Shown: positions 1 to 7,395, numbered from the stretch's first letter. The stretch is 46,267 nt of DNA from Ruminiclostridium sp. (GCA_017435425.1 JAFSFC010000066.1:1-46267), one strand, 5' to 3'. Numbers and translations: made by a program. The notes: generated by a model not told the origin, from the letters alone.

Positions 1-408
1 CTGGGCCGCGGCCCCAAGCTGGGCGATCACGCCGCCAGCCTGAAGTACGGCACCGAGGGTGTCATGCACGGCTTCAACTCCATCATGCTCAAGGACGAGA
101 ACGGCGAGCCCGCTCCCGTCTACTCCGTGGCCAGCGGCCTGGACTACCCCTCCTCCGGCCCTGAGCACGCCTTCCTCCAGGAGATCGGCCGTGTCAAGTA
201 CGACGTGGTGGACGATGAGGAGACCATCGACGCCTTCTACACCCTGGCAAGAATGGAGGGCATCATCCCCGCCATTGAGAGCGCCCACGCTGTGGCCTAC
301 GGCATCAAGCTGGCCAAGGAGATGGGTACCGGCTCCATCCTCATCAACCTCTCCGGCAGAGGCGACAAGGACATGGACTATGTCATCGAGCACTACGGCA
401 TCCGCTGA
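1..408 (+). CDS. trpB: Tryptophan synthase beta chain, C-terminal part (5' end outside window)
   Basis: TrpB is the PLP-dependent subunit that condenses indole with L-serine in the last step of tryptophan synthesis, working with TrpA. The frame is open from base 1 to the TGA at 406-408, giving 135 residues of the C-terminal half. Family signatures seen are [16 protein letters not shown], the [12 protein letters not shown] stretch, and the glycine-rich LSGRGDKD motif near the C-terminus that holds the PLP phosphate. A strong terminator follows directly and no trpA lies downstream, so trpB ends its transcript here and trpA, if present, would be upstream or elsewhere. The start is not visible. 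Confidence 0.93.
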   Translation: MGRGPKLGDHAASLKYGTEGVMHGFNSIMLKDENGEPAPVYSVASGLDYPSSGPEHAFLQEIGRVKYDVVDDEETIDAFYTLARMEGIIPAIESAHAVAYGIKLAKEMGTGSILINLSGRGDKDMDYVIEHYGIR

Positions 409-421
409 TTTTTCAAACAGC

Positions 422-464
422 AAGAGGATGCCCGGACGAGTTTCGTCCGGGCATCCTCTTTTTT
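422..464 (+). terminator. Rho-independent terminator after trpB
   Basis: A perfect 18-bp stem (422-439 with 443-460) with a 3-nt loop runs into a T tract. It sits between the trpB stop and the convergent degV stop at 470. The plus-strand T tract is the better one. Confidence 0.93.
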
Positions 465-469
465 CTCTC

Positions 470-1318
470 TCATTTTGCAAAGAAGGCCACGGCCACAGCG
501 CCGGGACCCGCATGGGTGCCAATGGTGCAGCCCACGGTGGTGATGGGCAGAAACTCGGCCATCCCCTGCCACAGCTCGCCGCTGTCGTCAATGTACTTCT
601 GCAAAAGCCGATCAGACAGACCGCTGTAGGCCAGGGCGAAGGGTTTTGCAAAGTCGATGCCTCCACAGTCGGCCACCAGCTGCCGCAAAAGATTGTTCCC
701 CTGCTTGGAGCCACGGGCCTTTCCCTTCATGGCCACTTGTCCGTCCTCCACGGCGATGACCGGCTTGATGGACAGCAGACCCCCGGCAAAGGCAGTGGCA
801 GCCGAGATGCGCCCGCCCTTTTTCAGATACTCCAGGGTGTCCAGCAGGGCCAACAGACGGATGTTCTTCTTCTCCCGGTCCAGCTGCTCCGCGATCTCTT
901 TGGCGCTGAGGCCCCGGTCACGAAGGGACAAACCCATCTGGACCAGGATCCGCTCGCCGATACAGACATTCTCGCTGTCCACCACAAAGATACGGTCTTC
1001 ATATCCCTCAGCGGCGATGACAGCACTCTGCCAGGTTCCGGACAGTTTGCCCGACAGGGTGATGACCACGGCGGTGTCCCCGGCGGCGGTCACCTGTTCA
1101 TAGGCGGCAGCGAAGTCCCCGGGGGAGATCTGGCTGGTGGTGGGGAGGACATCGCTCTCCACCAGCTTCTCATAGAAGGCCTGGTGGGTCAGGTCCACGG
1201 CGTCCCGGTAGGAGTCCTCTCCGATCTGAACGGTCAGGGGCAGATGGATGAGCCCCAAAGACCGGGCCTCCTCAGGCAGAATATCGGACGCAGAATCGAT
1301 AATGAATTGAATGGCCAT
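470..1318 (-). CDS. DegV family fatty-acid-binding protein (FakB-like)
   Basis: This 282-aa protein fits the DegV/FakB family, soluble proteins that hold a single fatty acid and, where FakA is present, present it for phosphorylation. Visible family features are DSASDI (residues 8-13), the TTSQISP motif (60-66) that contacts the carboxylate in known structures, the SGKLSGTWQSA segment (90-99 region), and the conserved C-terminal THAGPGAVAVAF. It is the second gene of a marR-degV operon, 21 nt downstream of marR. No FakA-type kinase lies in the window. Whether it loads fatty acids for import or works in another role cannot be told from sequence. Confidence 0.9.
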   Translation of the reverse strand: MAIQFIIDSASDILPEEARSLGLIHLPLTVQIGEDSYRDAVDLTHQAFYEKLVESDVLPTTSQISPGDFAAAYEQVTAAGDTAVVITLSGKLSGTWQSAVIAAEGYEDRIFVVDSENVCIGERILVQMGLSLRDRGLSAKEIAEQLDREKKNIRLLALLDTLEYLKKGGRISAATAFAGGLLSIKPVIAVEDGQVAMKGKARGSKQGNNLLRQLVADCGGIDFAKPFALAYSGLSDRLLQKYIDDSGELWQGMAEFLPITTVGCTIGTHAGPGAVAVAFFAK

Positions 1319-1339
1319 GTATTTGGTTTCCTCTCTTGG

Positions 1340-1777
1340 TTACAGGTTGTGTTCCATTTGTTCCCCCAGGTTGGCGGCGATCTTCCCCAGGACACGGTAG
1401 AACACCCTCCGTTCCTCCTCGGTCAGGTCGTCTCCTCCCAGGCTCACCCACTGCTGGATGAGGGCTTCCATCTCTCTGGCCAGAGCCTGTCCGGCCGGAG
1501 TCAGACGGAGGGGGGCACGGTACTTCTTCTCCCCTGCCTGGATATAGCCCTTCTCCTGCAGGACAGAAAGGGTCCGGGAGATGGCCGCCTTATCCTCGGC
1601 GCACATCTGGCTGAGCTGGGCAGCAGTCAGCCCCTCCGGATGTTGGGACAGAAAGAAGAGACACATGACATGGGTCCCCTTCAAGCCGAACTCGGTCATT
1701 TCCGTGGCCTTGATCTTCTGAATGGATTTATAGCACTGGGTGACCCCGGTGACAAAAGACTGAAATCGTTGAAGCAT
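1340..1777 (-). CDS. MarR family transcriptional regulator
   Basis: A 145-aa winged-helix regulator of the MarR type, expected to act as a homodimer. The helix-turn-helix core is the GLTAAQLSQMCAEDKAAISRT region, followed by the wing (GEKKYRAPLRLTPAG). The chosen ATG at 1777 has GGGAGGTGG upstream; a longer frame exists but starts inside the operator. The gene is first in an operon with degV and diverges from the CNNM-type transporter gene. Its own promoter has its -35 box inside one of two palindromes, which predicts autoregulation. The pairing with a FakB-like DegV recalls the FabT regulators of lipid synthesis, but no ligand or regulon can be read from sequence. Confidence 0.88.
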   Translation of the reverse strand: MLQRFQSFVTGVTQCYKSIQKIKATEMTEFGLKGTHVMCLFFLSQHPEGLTAAQLSQMCAEDKAAISRTLSVLQEKGYIQAGEKKYRAPLRLTPAGQALAREMEALIQQWVSLGGDDLTEEERRVFYRVLGKIAANLGEQMEHNL

Positions 1778-1804
1778 AGGTCCACCTCCCAGGTTTCTTA
1801 CCAA

Positions 1805-1833
1805 ATGATAACACCAAGATGTTGATTTGTCAA
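1805..1833 (-). promoter_or_regulatory. Sigma-A promoter of marR-degV
   Basis: On the minus strand TTGACA (1828-1833), a 17-bp spacer and TATCAT (1805-1810). The -35 box lies within the palindrome at 1821-1834, so a protein bound there would block RNA polymerase. Confidence 0.75.
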
Positions 1834-1860
1834 CATTTATCCGTTGATAAATCAACATCT
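1817..1860. promoter_or_regulatory. Double palindromic operator, likely bound by the MarR protein
   Basis: Two 14-bp palindromes, GTTGATTTGTCAAC (1821-1834) and GTTGATAAATCAAC (1843-1856), start 22 bp apart, about two helical turns. They also form the arms of one large inverted repeat of 18-bp arms with a single mismatch (1817-1834 and 1843-1860). One overlaps the marR -35 box; both lie just upstream of the -35 box of the divergent CNNM promoter. Binding by the adjacent MarR protein is inferred. Confidence 0.72.
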
Positions 1861-1869
1861 TATCCTCTA

Positions 1870-1898
1870 TTGACAGCAAAGCTTTCATCCTCTATAAT
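1870..1898 (+). promoter_or_regulatory. Consensus sigma-A promoter of the CNNM transporter gene
   Basis: TTGACA (1870-1875), a 17-bp spacer and TATAAT (1893-1898), a perfect match to the housekeeping consensus. Transcription should begin near 1905, leaving a leader of about 170 nt before the TTG start at 2076. Confidence 0.88.
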
Positions 1899-1927
1899 GA
1901 TAGGAAACATCTGGAAAGGACCGCCCC

Positions 1928-2005
1928 ATGAAGGACAGTGACATACCCCGAGCGAACACCATCTTTATATCTTGTCACTTACACGGTACAGCCTACCCTC
2001 ATTGA
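1928..2005 (+). CDS. Candidate 25-aa leader peptide upstream of the CNNM gene
   Basis: An ATG at 1928 preceded by GGAAAGGA (1913-1920, 7-nt gap) opens a 25-codon frame that ends with TGA at 2003-2005. The peptide begins MKDSDIPRANTIF and ends HGTAYPH. The stop codon falls in the apical loop of a hairpin (1983-2025) followed by T-rich sequence. Translation through the frame would open the first hairpin (arms 1937-1943 and 1973-1979) and put the ribosome at the second. This is the usual geometry of a leader peptide controlling an attenuator or a downstream ribosome site. No run of one amino acid points to a specific tRNA signal. Coding status is unproven. Confidence 0.42.
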   Translation: MKDSDIPRANTIFISCHLHGTAYPH

Positions 2006-2037
2006 GAGGACATAGGCCGTGCCGTTTTGCGCTTTTT
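1983..2037 (+). promoter_or_regulatory. Attenuator-like hairpin in the CNNM gene leader
   Basis: Arms 1983-1995 and 2013-2025 pair over 13 positions with one wobble and one mismatch. An inner CCTC/GAGG pair (1997-2000, 2006-2009) closes a 5-nt loop. TTTT (2025-2028) and TTTTT (2033-2037) follow. It resembles an imperfect intrinsic terminator inside the leader; I do not recognise it as a named riboswitch class. Confidence 0.45.
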
Positions 2038-2075
2038 CGCCCCTTTTACTTGTACTTTGAACAGGAGGAATCACC

Positions 2076-3386
2076 TTGTCCCTATCCATTATGCTTCTGC
2101 TGCAAGTTATTCTCATTGCCCTCAACGCCGTCTTTGCCTGCGCCGAGATCGCCGTCATTTCCATGAACGACAGCAAACTGGCTAAGCTGGCCGCTCAGGG
2201 CGACAAACGAGCCGTCCGGCTGGCCCGCCTCACCAGTCAGCCCGCCCGGTTCCTGGCAACCATCCAGGTGGCCATCACCCTGTCCGGCTTTCTGGGCAGT
2301 GCTTTCGCCGCAGAAAACTTTTCTGACACCCTTGTGACCTGGCTGGTGGGCCTGGGGGTGTCCATCCCCGCCGCCACCCTGGATGCCATCGCCGTGGTGG
2401 TCATCACCATTATCCTGTCCTACTTCACCCTGGTCTTCGGCGAGCTGGTCCCCAAACGGGTGGCTATGCGCAAGGCCGAGTCCCTGGCTTTGGGGATGTC
2501 CGGCCTGATCTCCGGTATCTCCACCGCCTTCTCCCCCATCGTCTGGTTCCTGACCATCTCCACCAACGGGATCCTCCGCCTGCTGCGCATCGATCCCAAC
2601 GCCGAGGATGATACCGTCAGCGAGGAAGAGATCCGCATGATGGTGGATGTGGGCAGCGAGAAGGGCACCATCGACCAGGAGGAAAAGGAGTTCATCCAGA
2701 ATGTCTTCCAGTTTGACGACCTGACCGCCGAAGAGATCGCCACCCACCGAACCGACCTTCATGTCCTATGGATGGAAGACTCCATGGAAGACTGGGAGGA
2801 CACCATCCACCGCCACCGCCACACCCGCTACCCTGTCTGCCAGGACTCCATCGACCACATCGTGGGCATCCTGAACGCAAAGGATTACTTCCGCCTGCGG
2901 GACAAGTCCAGGGAGGCCGTCATGGCCCAGGCTGTGTTCCCGGCCTATTTTGTGCCCGAGACCGTCAAGGCCGATGTCCTCTTCCGAAACATGAAGCACA
3001 GTCGAAACCGGTTGGCTGTGGTGCTGGATGAGTACGGCGGTGTCAGCGGCATCGTGACCATCAACGACCTGGTGGAGCAGCTGGTGGGTGAACTGGAGCC
3101 GGAGGATCCCACAGAGGCCGCCGCCGCTCCCATCGAACTGGCAGGCAACGCCACCTGGAAGATCCACGGCAGCGCATCCCTGGAAGAGATCGCCGAAACC
3201 CTGCAGATCACCCTTCCCAGCCAGCCCTGGGACACCTTCAACGGCCTGGTCTTTGATGCCTTGGGCACCATTCCTCCGGACGGCTCCACCCCCGAGCTGG
3301 AAACCGCCGGTCTGCGAATCCGGGTGACCAAGCTGAGGGATCACCAGATCCAGGAGGCCCTGGTCCACCTGGCTGAGCACCCCTGA
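2076..3386 (+). CDS. CNNM/CorC-type (HlyC/CorC, hemolysin family) membrane transporter-like protein
   Basis: This 436-aa protein has the order typical of the CNNM/CorC family: an N-terminal CNNM (DUF21) membrane domain (about residues 1-190, four hydrophobic segments, with the family motif GELVPKR), a pair of CBS domains (about 205-330, with YPVCQDSIDHIVGIL and LDEYGGVSGIVT), and a C-terminal CorC/HlyC domain (about 345-425). Members are linked to magnesium or cobalt efflux; the name hemolysin is historical. The TTG start at 2076 is supported by AGGAGG at 2063-2068. It has its own consensus promoter and a structured leader with a possible leader peptide. A terminator follows. The exact ion cannot be told from sequence. 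Confidence 0.92.
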   Translation: MSLSIMLLLQVILIALNAVFACAEIAVISMNDSKLAKLAAQGDKRAVRLARLTSQPARFLATIQVAITLSGFLGSAFAAENFSDTLVTWLVGLGVSIPAATLDAIAVVVITIILSYFTLVFGELVPKRVAMRKAESLALGMSGLISGISTAFSPIVWFLTISTNGILRLLRIDPNAEDDTVSEEEIRMMVDVGSEKGTIDQEEKEFIQNVFQFDDLTAEEIATHRTDLHVLWMEDSMEDWEDTIHRHRHTRYPVCQDSIDHIVGILNAKDYFRLRDKSREAVMAQAVFPAYFVPETVKADVLFRNMKHSRNRLAVVLDEYGGVSGIVTINDLVEQLVGELEPEDPTEAAAAPIELAGNATWKIHGSASLEEIAETLQITLPSQPWDTFNGLVFDALGTIPPDGSTPELETAGLRIRVTKLRDHQIQEALVHLAEHP

Positions 3387-3397
3387 ATCCCCCATCT

Positions 3398-3437
3398 GAC
3401 CCCGAAGTAATACTCTTCGGGGTCTTTTCTTTTTTTA
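3398..3437 (+). terminator. Rho-independent terminator after the CNNM gene
   Basis: A 10-bp perfect stem (3398-3407 with 3415-3424), 7-nt loop, then a long T-rich tract. Confidence 0.92.
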
Positions 3438-3474
3438 CCTTCTTCGAAACATATCATTTCTTTCCATTTTCTTT

Positions 3475-3492
3475 CATATGCCATGACATATG
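3475..3492. promoter_or_regulatory. Imperfect palindrome upstream of the acyltransferase gene
   Basis: CATATGCCATGACATATG is an 18-bp palindrome matching at 16 positions, centred on CATG, in the AT-rich 179-bp gap before the plsC-like gene. A clear -35/-10 pair is not evident here, so this may be an operator or chance. Confidence 0.3.
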
Positions 3493-3564
3493 GAAAAATC
3501 TGTAGATAACTGTTATATTTATAGAGTTGTATTCATTGATTACTCTCCAACACAGGAGGTGCCC

Positions 3565-4767
3565 ATGGCTTCCAACAAGAAAACCACCTGGACGAAACCC
3601 CATCACGGAGCGGTACGGAATATCCTCGCCGCCATTTTGGGCCCTTACACCCGCCTGAAGTTCGGCGTAAAGCCCGAGCCTTTCCGGGATCAGGGGGATC
3701 GCCAGTATCTCATTATTATGAACCACCAGACCAGCCTGGACCAGTTCCTGGTGGCCATGTCTTTTAAGGGTCCCATCTACTACATCGCCACAGAGGACCT
3801 GTTCTCCAAGGGATGGATCTCCCGGGCCATCAGCTTCCTTCAGGCCCCCATTCCCATCAAGAAGCAGACCATGGACCTGAAAGCAGTAAAGAACTGCCTG
3901 CGGGTGGCCAAGGAGGGTGGTACCATCGCTCTGGCCCCCGAGGGAAACCGGACCTACAGCGGCCGGACCCTCTACATGAAGCCCACCATTGCCAAGCTCT
4001 GCCGCTCCCTGAAGCTTCCCCTGGCCATCTACCGCATTGAAGGGGGCTACGGCGTGGAGCCCCGGTGGAGCGACGTGGCCCGAAAGGGCCCCATGTCTGC
4101 TCGGGTCACCCGGGTCATCGAACCGGAGGAGTACGACCAGATGACCAACGAGGAGCTCTTTGCCGTTATCGAAAAGGAACTCTGGGTGGACGAGGCTGCC
4201 GTCACCGGCACCTATCCCCACCCCAGGGCCGCTGAGTATCTGGAGCGGGCTATCTACGTCTGTCCCTTCTGCGGTCTGGCTGAGCACGAGAGCCACGGGG
4301 ACACCATCACCTGTAAGTCCTGCGGCAAGCAAGTGAAATACCTGCCCACCAAGGAGCTGAAGGGTGTGGACTTCGACTTCCCCTTCCCCTTTGTGGGACA
4401 GTGGTACGATTATCAGGAGGCGTATGTGAATGGTCTGGACCTGACTTCCATGACCGAGGAGCCTCTCTTCCACGACACCGCCAACCTGTCTGAGGTCATC
4501 CTTTACGACCGGAAGGTCAAGCTGAAAGACAACGTCTTCCTGACCCTGTATGGTGACAAGCTTGACCTGGACGGCACCGTTTATCCCTTTGATGACATCT
4601 CCTATGTCACCGTTCTGGGCCGAAACAAGCTGAACCTGTACATTGGGGACAAGGTCTATCAGCTCAAGGGCAGCAAGCGGTTCAACGCCTTAAAATACGT
4701 TCACATCTATCATAGATACAAGAATATCCGGGAGGGAAATGAAGATGGAAAATTTTTGGGATTATAA
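3565..4767 (+). CDS. 1-acylglycerol-3-phosphate acyltransferase-like protein with C-terminal zinc ribbon
   Basis: A 400-aa protein whose first half is a PlsC-type acyltransferase, the family that adds the second acyl chain to lysophosphatidic acid. The catalytic NHQTSLD motif (N53-H54 to D59, the HX4D box) and the substrate motif PEGNRT (125-130) are present. The second half is unusual: four cysteines, CPFC (233-236) and CKSC (250-253), make a likely zinc ribbon, followed by about 140 residues rich in beta-strand pattern that I do not recognise. ATG 3565 has AGGAGGTG just upstream; an upstream in-frame ATG at 3490 lacks one. The 3' end overlaps the symporter gene. Membrane-associated action is expected. 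Confidence 0.85.
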   Translation: MASNKKTTWTKPHHGAVRNILAAILGPYTRLKFGVKPEPFRDQGDRQYLIIMNHQTSLDQFLVAMSFKGPIYYIATEDLFSKGWISRAISFLQAPIPIKKQTMDLKAVKNCLRVAKEGGTIALAPEGNRTYSGRTLYMKPTIAKLCRSLKLPLAIYRIEGGYGVEPRWSDVARKGPMSARVTRVIEPEEYDQMTNEELFAVIEKELWVDEAAVTGTYPHPRAAEYLERAIYVCPFCGLAEHESHGDTITCKSCGKQVKYLPTKELKGVDFDFPFPFVGQWYDYQEAYVNGLDLTSMTEEPLFHDTANLSEVILYDRKVKLKDNVFLTLYGDKLDLDGTVYPFDDISYVTVLGRNKLNLYIGDKVYQLKGSKRFNALKYVHIYHRYKNIREGNEDGKFLGL

Positions 4768-6139
4768 CGTATGGGGAACCCTGAACATATTCGCCTTTCT
4801 GCTGCTGAGCCTGCTGGCCGCCAACAGCTTAAAGCGGATCTTCCCCGTGCTGAAGGCCTCCCTCATCCCCACCTCGGTGCTGGGCGGCGCTATCCTGCTG
4901 CTGATCGGCGGCATCTATAAACTGGTTACCGGGGACGTGATGTTTGACACCCAGTTCTTTGGTGGCAACGGCATGGCTACCCTGGAGGTCATCACCTACC
5001 ACACCCTGGCCCTGGGCTTCATTGCCTCGGCCCTGAAGAGCTCCGAAAATGCCTTTACCAAGAAGCGTACCATCGAAATCTTCAACTCCGGTGTCACCAC
5101 CGTGTCCACTTACCTGATCCAGGCCATCGTTGGTTTTACCATCACCATCATTGCTGCAAAAATCATGACCGATTTCTTCGCCGCAGCCGGTGTCCTTCTT
5201 CCCTTCGGCTATGGCCAGGGTACCGGTCAGGCCATGAACTACGGCAATATCTACGAGCTGGAGCACGGTTTTGCCGGCGGCAAGAGCTTCGGCCTGACCA
5301 TTGCGGCCACGGGCTTTATCTGCGCAGCCCTCGGCGGTGTTATCCACCTGAATATTCTCAAGAAGCGGGGTAAGATCGACTTCGCCAATATCAACAAAAC
5401 CGGCGAGATCGTGGATGAGATCGAGGGCAAGGACGAGATTCCCATGCAGGGCAGCCTGGACAAGGTCACCTTCCAGATCTCCCTGGTCTTCGTGGCCTAC
5501 TTTATGAGCTACTGGGCCATGGTGGGTCTGGGTGCACTCCTCCCCGGCATGAAGTCAGTCATCTTCGGCTTTAACTTCCTGCTGGGTGTCATTGCCGCCG
5601 CACTGCTGAAGCTCATTCTGAAGGGACTGCGGATGAGCGGCATGATGAGCCATCAGTACACCAACAACTTCCTCCTGACCCGTGTCAGCAACTTCTTCTT
5701 TGACATCATGGTGGTGGCCGGCATCGCCGCCATCCGCCTGGGTATCCTGGAAAAGTACTGGGGCATCCTGCTGATCCTGGGCATTTCCGGTGCGCTCATC
5801 ACCTATGCCTACAACCGCTTCGTGGCCCTGCGACTCTTCCCCGAGTACCCCGAGGAGCAGTTCCTGGCCATGTATGGTATGCTCACCGGCACCGCCAGCA
5901 CCGGCGTGGTCCTCCTGCGAGAGATCGACGGCGGCTTTAAGACCCCGGCTGCGGACAACCTGGTCTACCAGACCATCCCCGCCATCGTCTTTGGCTTCCC
6001 CATGATGCTCCTGGCCACCCTGGCCCCGGTGAAGCCCATGCTCACCTGGGTGATCCTGCTGGCCTTCTTCATCGCCATGAACATCCTCCTCTTCCGCTCC
6101 AAGATCTTCCGGTTCGGAAAGAAGAAAGCCACCAAGTAA
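4745..6139 (+). CDS. Sodium/glutamate symporter-like membrane protein (GltS family)
   Basis: A 464-aa, strongly hydrophobic protein with about ten or eleven membrane segments and the overall pattern of the GltS family of sodium-driven glutamate carriers, including glycine-rich PFGYGQGTGQA in the first half and a matching GMLTGTASTGVVLLRE in the second, as expected for an inverted-repeat fold. A cytoplasmic loop (HLNILKKRGKIDFANINKTGE) links the halves. ATG 4745 is nine bases from GGAGG; the ATG at 4739 is too close to it. The start overlaps the end of the acyltransferase gene by 23 bp, suggesting co-transcription. The true substrate is not certain. Confidence 0.82.
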   Translation: MENFWDYNVWGTLNIFAFLLLSLLAANSLKRIFPVLKASLIPTSVLGGAILLLIGGIYKLVTGDVMFDTQFFGGNGMATLEVITYHTLALGFIASALKSSENAFTKKRTIEIFNSGVTTVSTYLIQAIVGFTITIIAAKIMTDFFAAAGVLLPFGYGQGTGQAMNYGNIYELEHGFAGGKSFGLTIAATGFICAALGGVIHLNILKKRGKIDFANINKTGEIVDEIEGKDEIPMQGSLDKVTFQISLVFVAYFMSYWAMVGLGALLPGMKSVIFGFNFLLGVIAAALLKLILKGLRMSGMMSHQYTNNFLLTRVSNFFFDIMVVAGIAAIRLGILEKYWGILLILGISGALITYAYNRFVALRLFPEYPEEQFLAMYGMLTGTASTGVVLLREIDGGFKTPAADNLVYQTIPAIVFGFPMMLLATLAPVKPMLTWVILLAFFIAMNILLFRSKIFRFGKKKATK

Positions 6140-6147
6140 ATACTGCG

Positions 6148-6179
6148 AAAGGGCACAGCAAAAGCTGTGCCCTTTCTTT
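6148..6179 (+). terminator. Rho-independent terminator after the symporter gene
   Basis: A perfect 12-bp stem (6148-6159, 6164-6175) with an AAAA loop and a short T-rich tail. It slightly abuts the stop codon of the convergent gene at 6178. Confidence 0.88.
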
Positions 6180-6540
6180 ATGGCTGGATGATCCCTTTTC
6201 CTAAAACAGTGGCTTTCGTTTCTATGGACAGGGTCCGACCCATGAGATCCTCCACCGTGCACCCCCCGGCCAACATTACCTGAAGGCTTTTCCCCCGGTG
6301 GGCCAGCAGGTCCGGCAAAGGCTTTCCTTTCTCCAAGGTCAGTGCAAACAAAGACCCTTCCGGCAGTCCGGTGACCTCAGCCGCCAGCAGCACCCCACGG
6401 GGCATGGGGTACAGCCGGACCACCCCTCGCAGGATGGGGCAGGCAGGACTGCCGCTGAGCCGTGCCGCAGCGTGAGGTTTCTGCCGGAGCAGGCTGGCCA
6501 CCGCCAAAAAGTCATGGTTTTCCATCGGATTCTGATACAT
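6178..6540 (-). CDS. Shrunken Cu/Zn superoxide-dismutase-like protein lacking metal ligands
   Basis: This 120-aa protein resembles the short Cu/Zn SOD-like proteins of Clostridia: the start LLRQKPHAAARLSGSP, the strand RGVVRLYPMPRGVLLAAEVTGLP, and the closing TVEDLMGRTLSI and KGIIQ match the family pattern. The segment that should carry the copper ligands (FxFHIHEG in relatives) reads FALTLEKG, and the zinc-loop region with further histidines is deleted, leading straight into LPDLLAHRGKSLQVML. Catalysis as an SOD is therefore unlikely. ATG 6540 is seven bases from GGGAGGG. Family assignment is from remembered motifs; function unknown. Confidence 0.6.
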   Translation of the reverse strand: MYQNPMENHDFLAVASLLRQKPHAAARLSGSPACPILRGVVRLYPMPRGVLLAAEVTGLPEGSLFALTLEKGKPLPDLLAHRGKSLQVMLAGGCTVEDLMGRTLSIETKATVLGKGIIQP

Positions 6541-6634
6541 CACAGGTCCCTCCCATATGAATCTGGTCTGTATCTATCCTATGTCCGGACCCCGGAAATC
6601 AGGACAGGGGTTTTCTCCACCTTCCAAAGAATGC

Positions 6635-7252
6635 TTATGGCTTCCTCTTTACAGGATGCCGAATGACCGTCTTCCACTTTTCCGGTGAGACCCGCCGTGC
6701 ATCGGACAAATAGATTTCATGGTGAAGGCGGGTGTCCGAGAAGTCCGGTTCAAAACCATTCTCCTCCATCCAGACGTTCATAAGTGCCACGGAGGTTTCC
6801 TCTTCATCGAAGGGACCCAGGTGCATGATCTGGACGCACATCCCCTCCTCCACTTCCAGAAGCTCCGCTGAAGAGCAGTCCACTTTCTTTTTTCGGGCTG
6901 CTTCGGCCACAGCCCATTCAAAGTCCTCCCGACAGATGAAGTTGGGCACACGAATCACGGAGGTCCAGCAGTAGTCCCTCTTCTCCCCTTCCGTGTTCCA
7001 CCAGAATCCCTCCAAAGGTGGGACCACATACTGAAAGAAACCCTCGATCTGATGATCCCCCTTGTAACTCATTTTTAGGGTATACGCCAGAGTATAGAGG
7101 ATCTCAATGGCATTTTGATAGGCTCCATTCTCCTCATTGGGGTCTCCCTCTCCTCTAACAGCCAGATACCGCATAGGCGGCACCTCCACCAGCGCGGGTT
7201 TTCCCTTGGGCTGGTAAAGTTCTTTGTATTCCTTCTTGAAATCAAAGGCCAT
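6635..7252 (-). CDS. GyrI-like small-molecule-binding domain protein
   Basis: A 205-aa protein of the GyrI-like (AraC effector-binding fold) group. Recognisable stretches are VPPMRYLAVRGEGDPNEENG, YVVPPLEGFWW, the FEWAVAEAARKKK helix, and the C-terminal HHEIYLSDARRVSPEKWKT, which are strongly conserved in the stand-alone bacterial branch. The fold has a hydrophobic pocket that binds diverse small molecules; some members hydrolyse electrophilic compounds or sequester them, but no specific ligand can be inferred here. There is no DNA-binding domain. The start has GGAGGGG upstream. It lies 94 bp upstream of the SOD-like gene and may share its transcript. Confidence 0.87.
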   Translation of the reverse strand: MAFDFKKEYKELYQPKGKPALVEVPPMRYLAVRGEGDPNEENGAYQNAIEILYTLAYTLKMSYKGDHQIEGFFQYVVPPLEGFWWNTEGEKRDYCWTSVIRVPNFICREDFEWAVAEAARKKKVDCSSAELLEVEEGMCVQIMHLGPFDEEETSVALMNVWMEENGFEPDFSDTRLHHEIYLSDARRVSPEKWKTVIRHPVKRKP

Positions 7253-7294
7253 ATCGCTCCCCTCCTTTCGCCTATTTTACCACAAAACATAAAC

Positions 7295-7333
7295 GGACCG
7301 CATCAGTAATTCATCTGATGCGGTCCTCTTTTT
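7295..7333 (+). terminator. Hairpin with T tract between gltA-like and GyrI-like genes
   Basis: A perfect 12-bp stem (7295-7306, 7315-7326) followed by TCTTTTT on the plus strand. No plus-strand gene ends here, so it may block antisense transcription or act weakly on the minus strand, where the tail is GTTTATGTTTT. Confidence 0.6.
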
Positions 7334-7343
7334 CGGACAAAAA

Positions 7344-7375
7344 AGCCAGCCCCGGAGAAAACTCCGGGGCCAGCT
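7344..7375 (-). terminator. Terminator of the polyferredoxin-PFOR-gltA operon
   Basis: On the minus strand a GC-rich stem of up to 14 bp with a TTTT loop (arms 7362-7375 and 7344-7357) is followed by TTTTT (7339-7343), 20 bp past the gltA-like stop. Confidence 0.9.
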
Positions 7376-7395
7376 CTCTGAAAAGGATGTGATCC

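Noticed and set aside
59..1825. 588-codon plus-strand frame over trpB, degV and marR
   Set aside because: It crosses three well-supported genes and a terminator; the translation is serine/proline-rich noise.
1905..2075. M-box or yybP-ykoY riboswitch in the CNNM leader
   Set aside because: The conserved cores of these classes that I remember are not present; reported only as an unnamed structured leader.
6100..6180. Frameshift or truncation at the end of the GltS-like gene
   Set aside because: The C-terminus reaches a normal basic tail (FGKKKATK) just before a terminator, so the gene looks complete.
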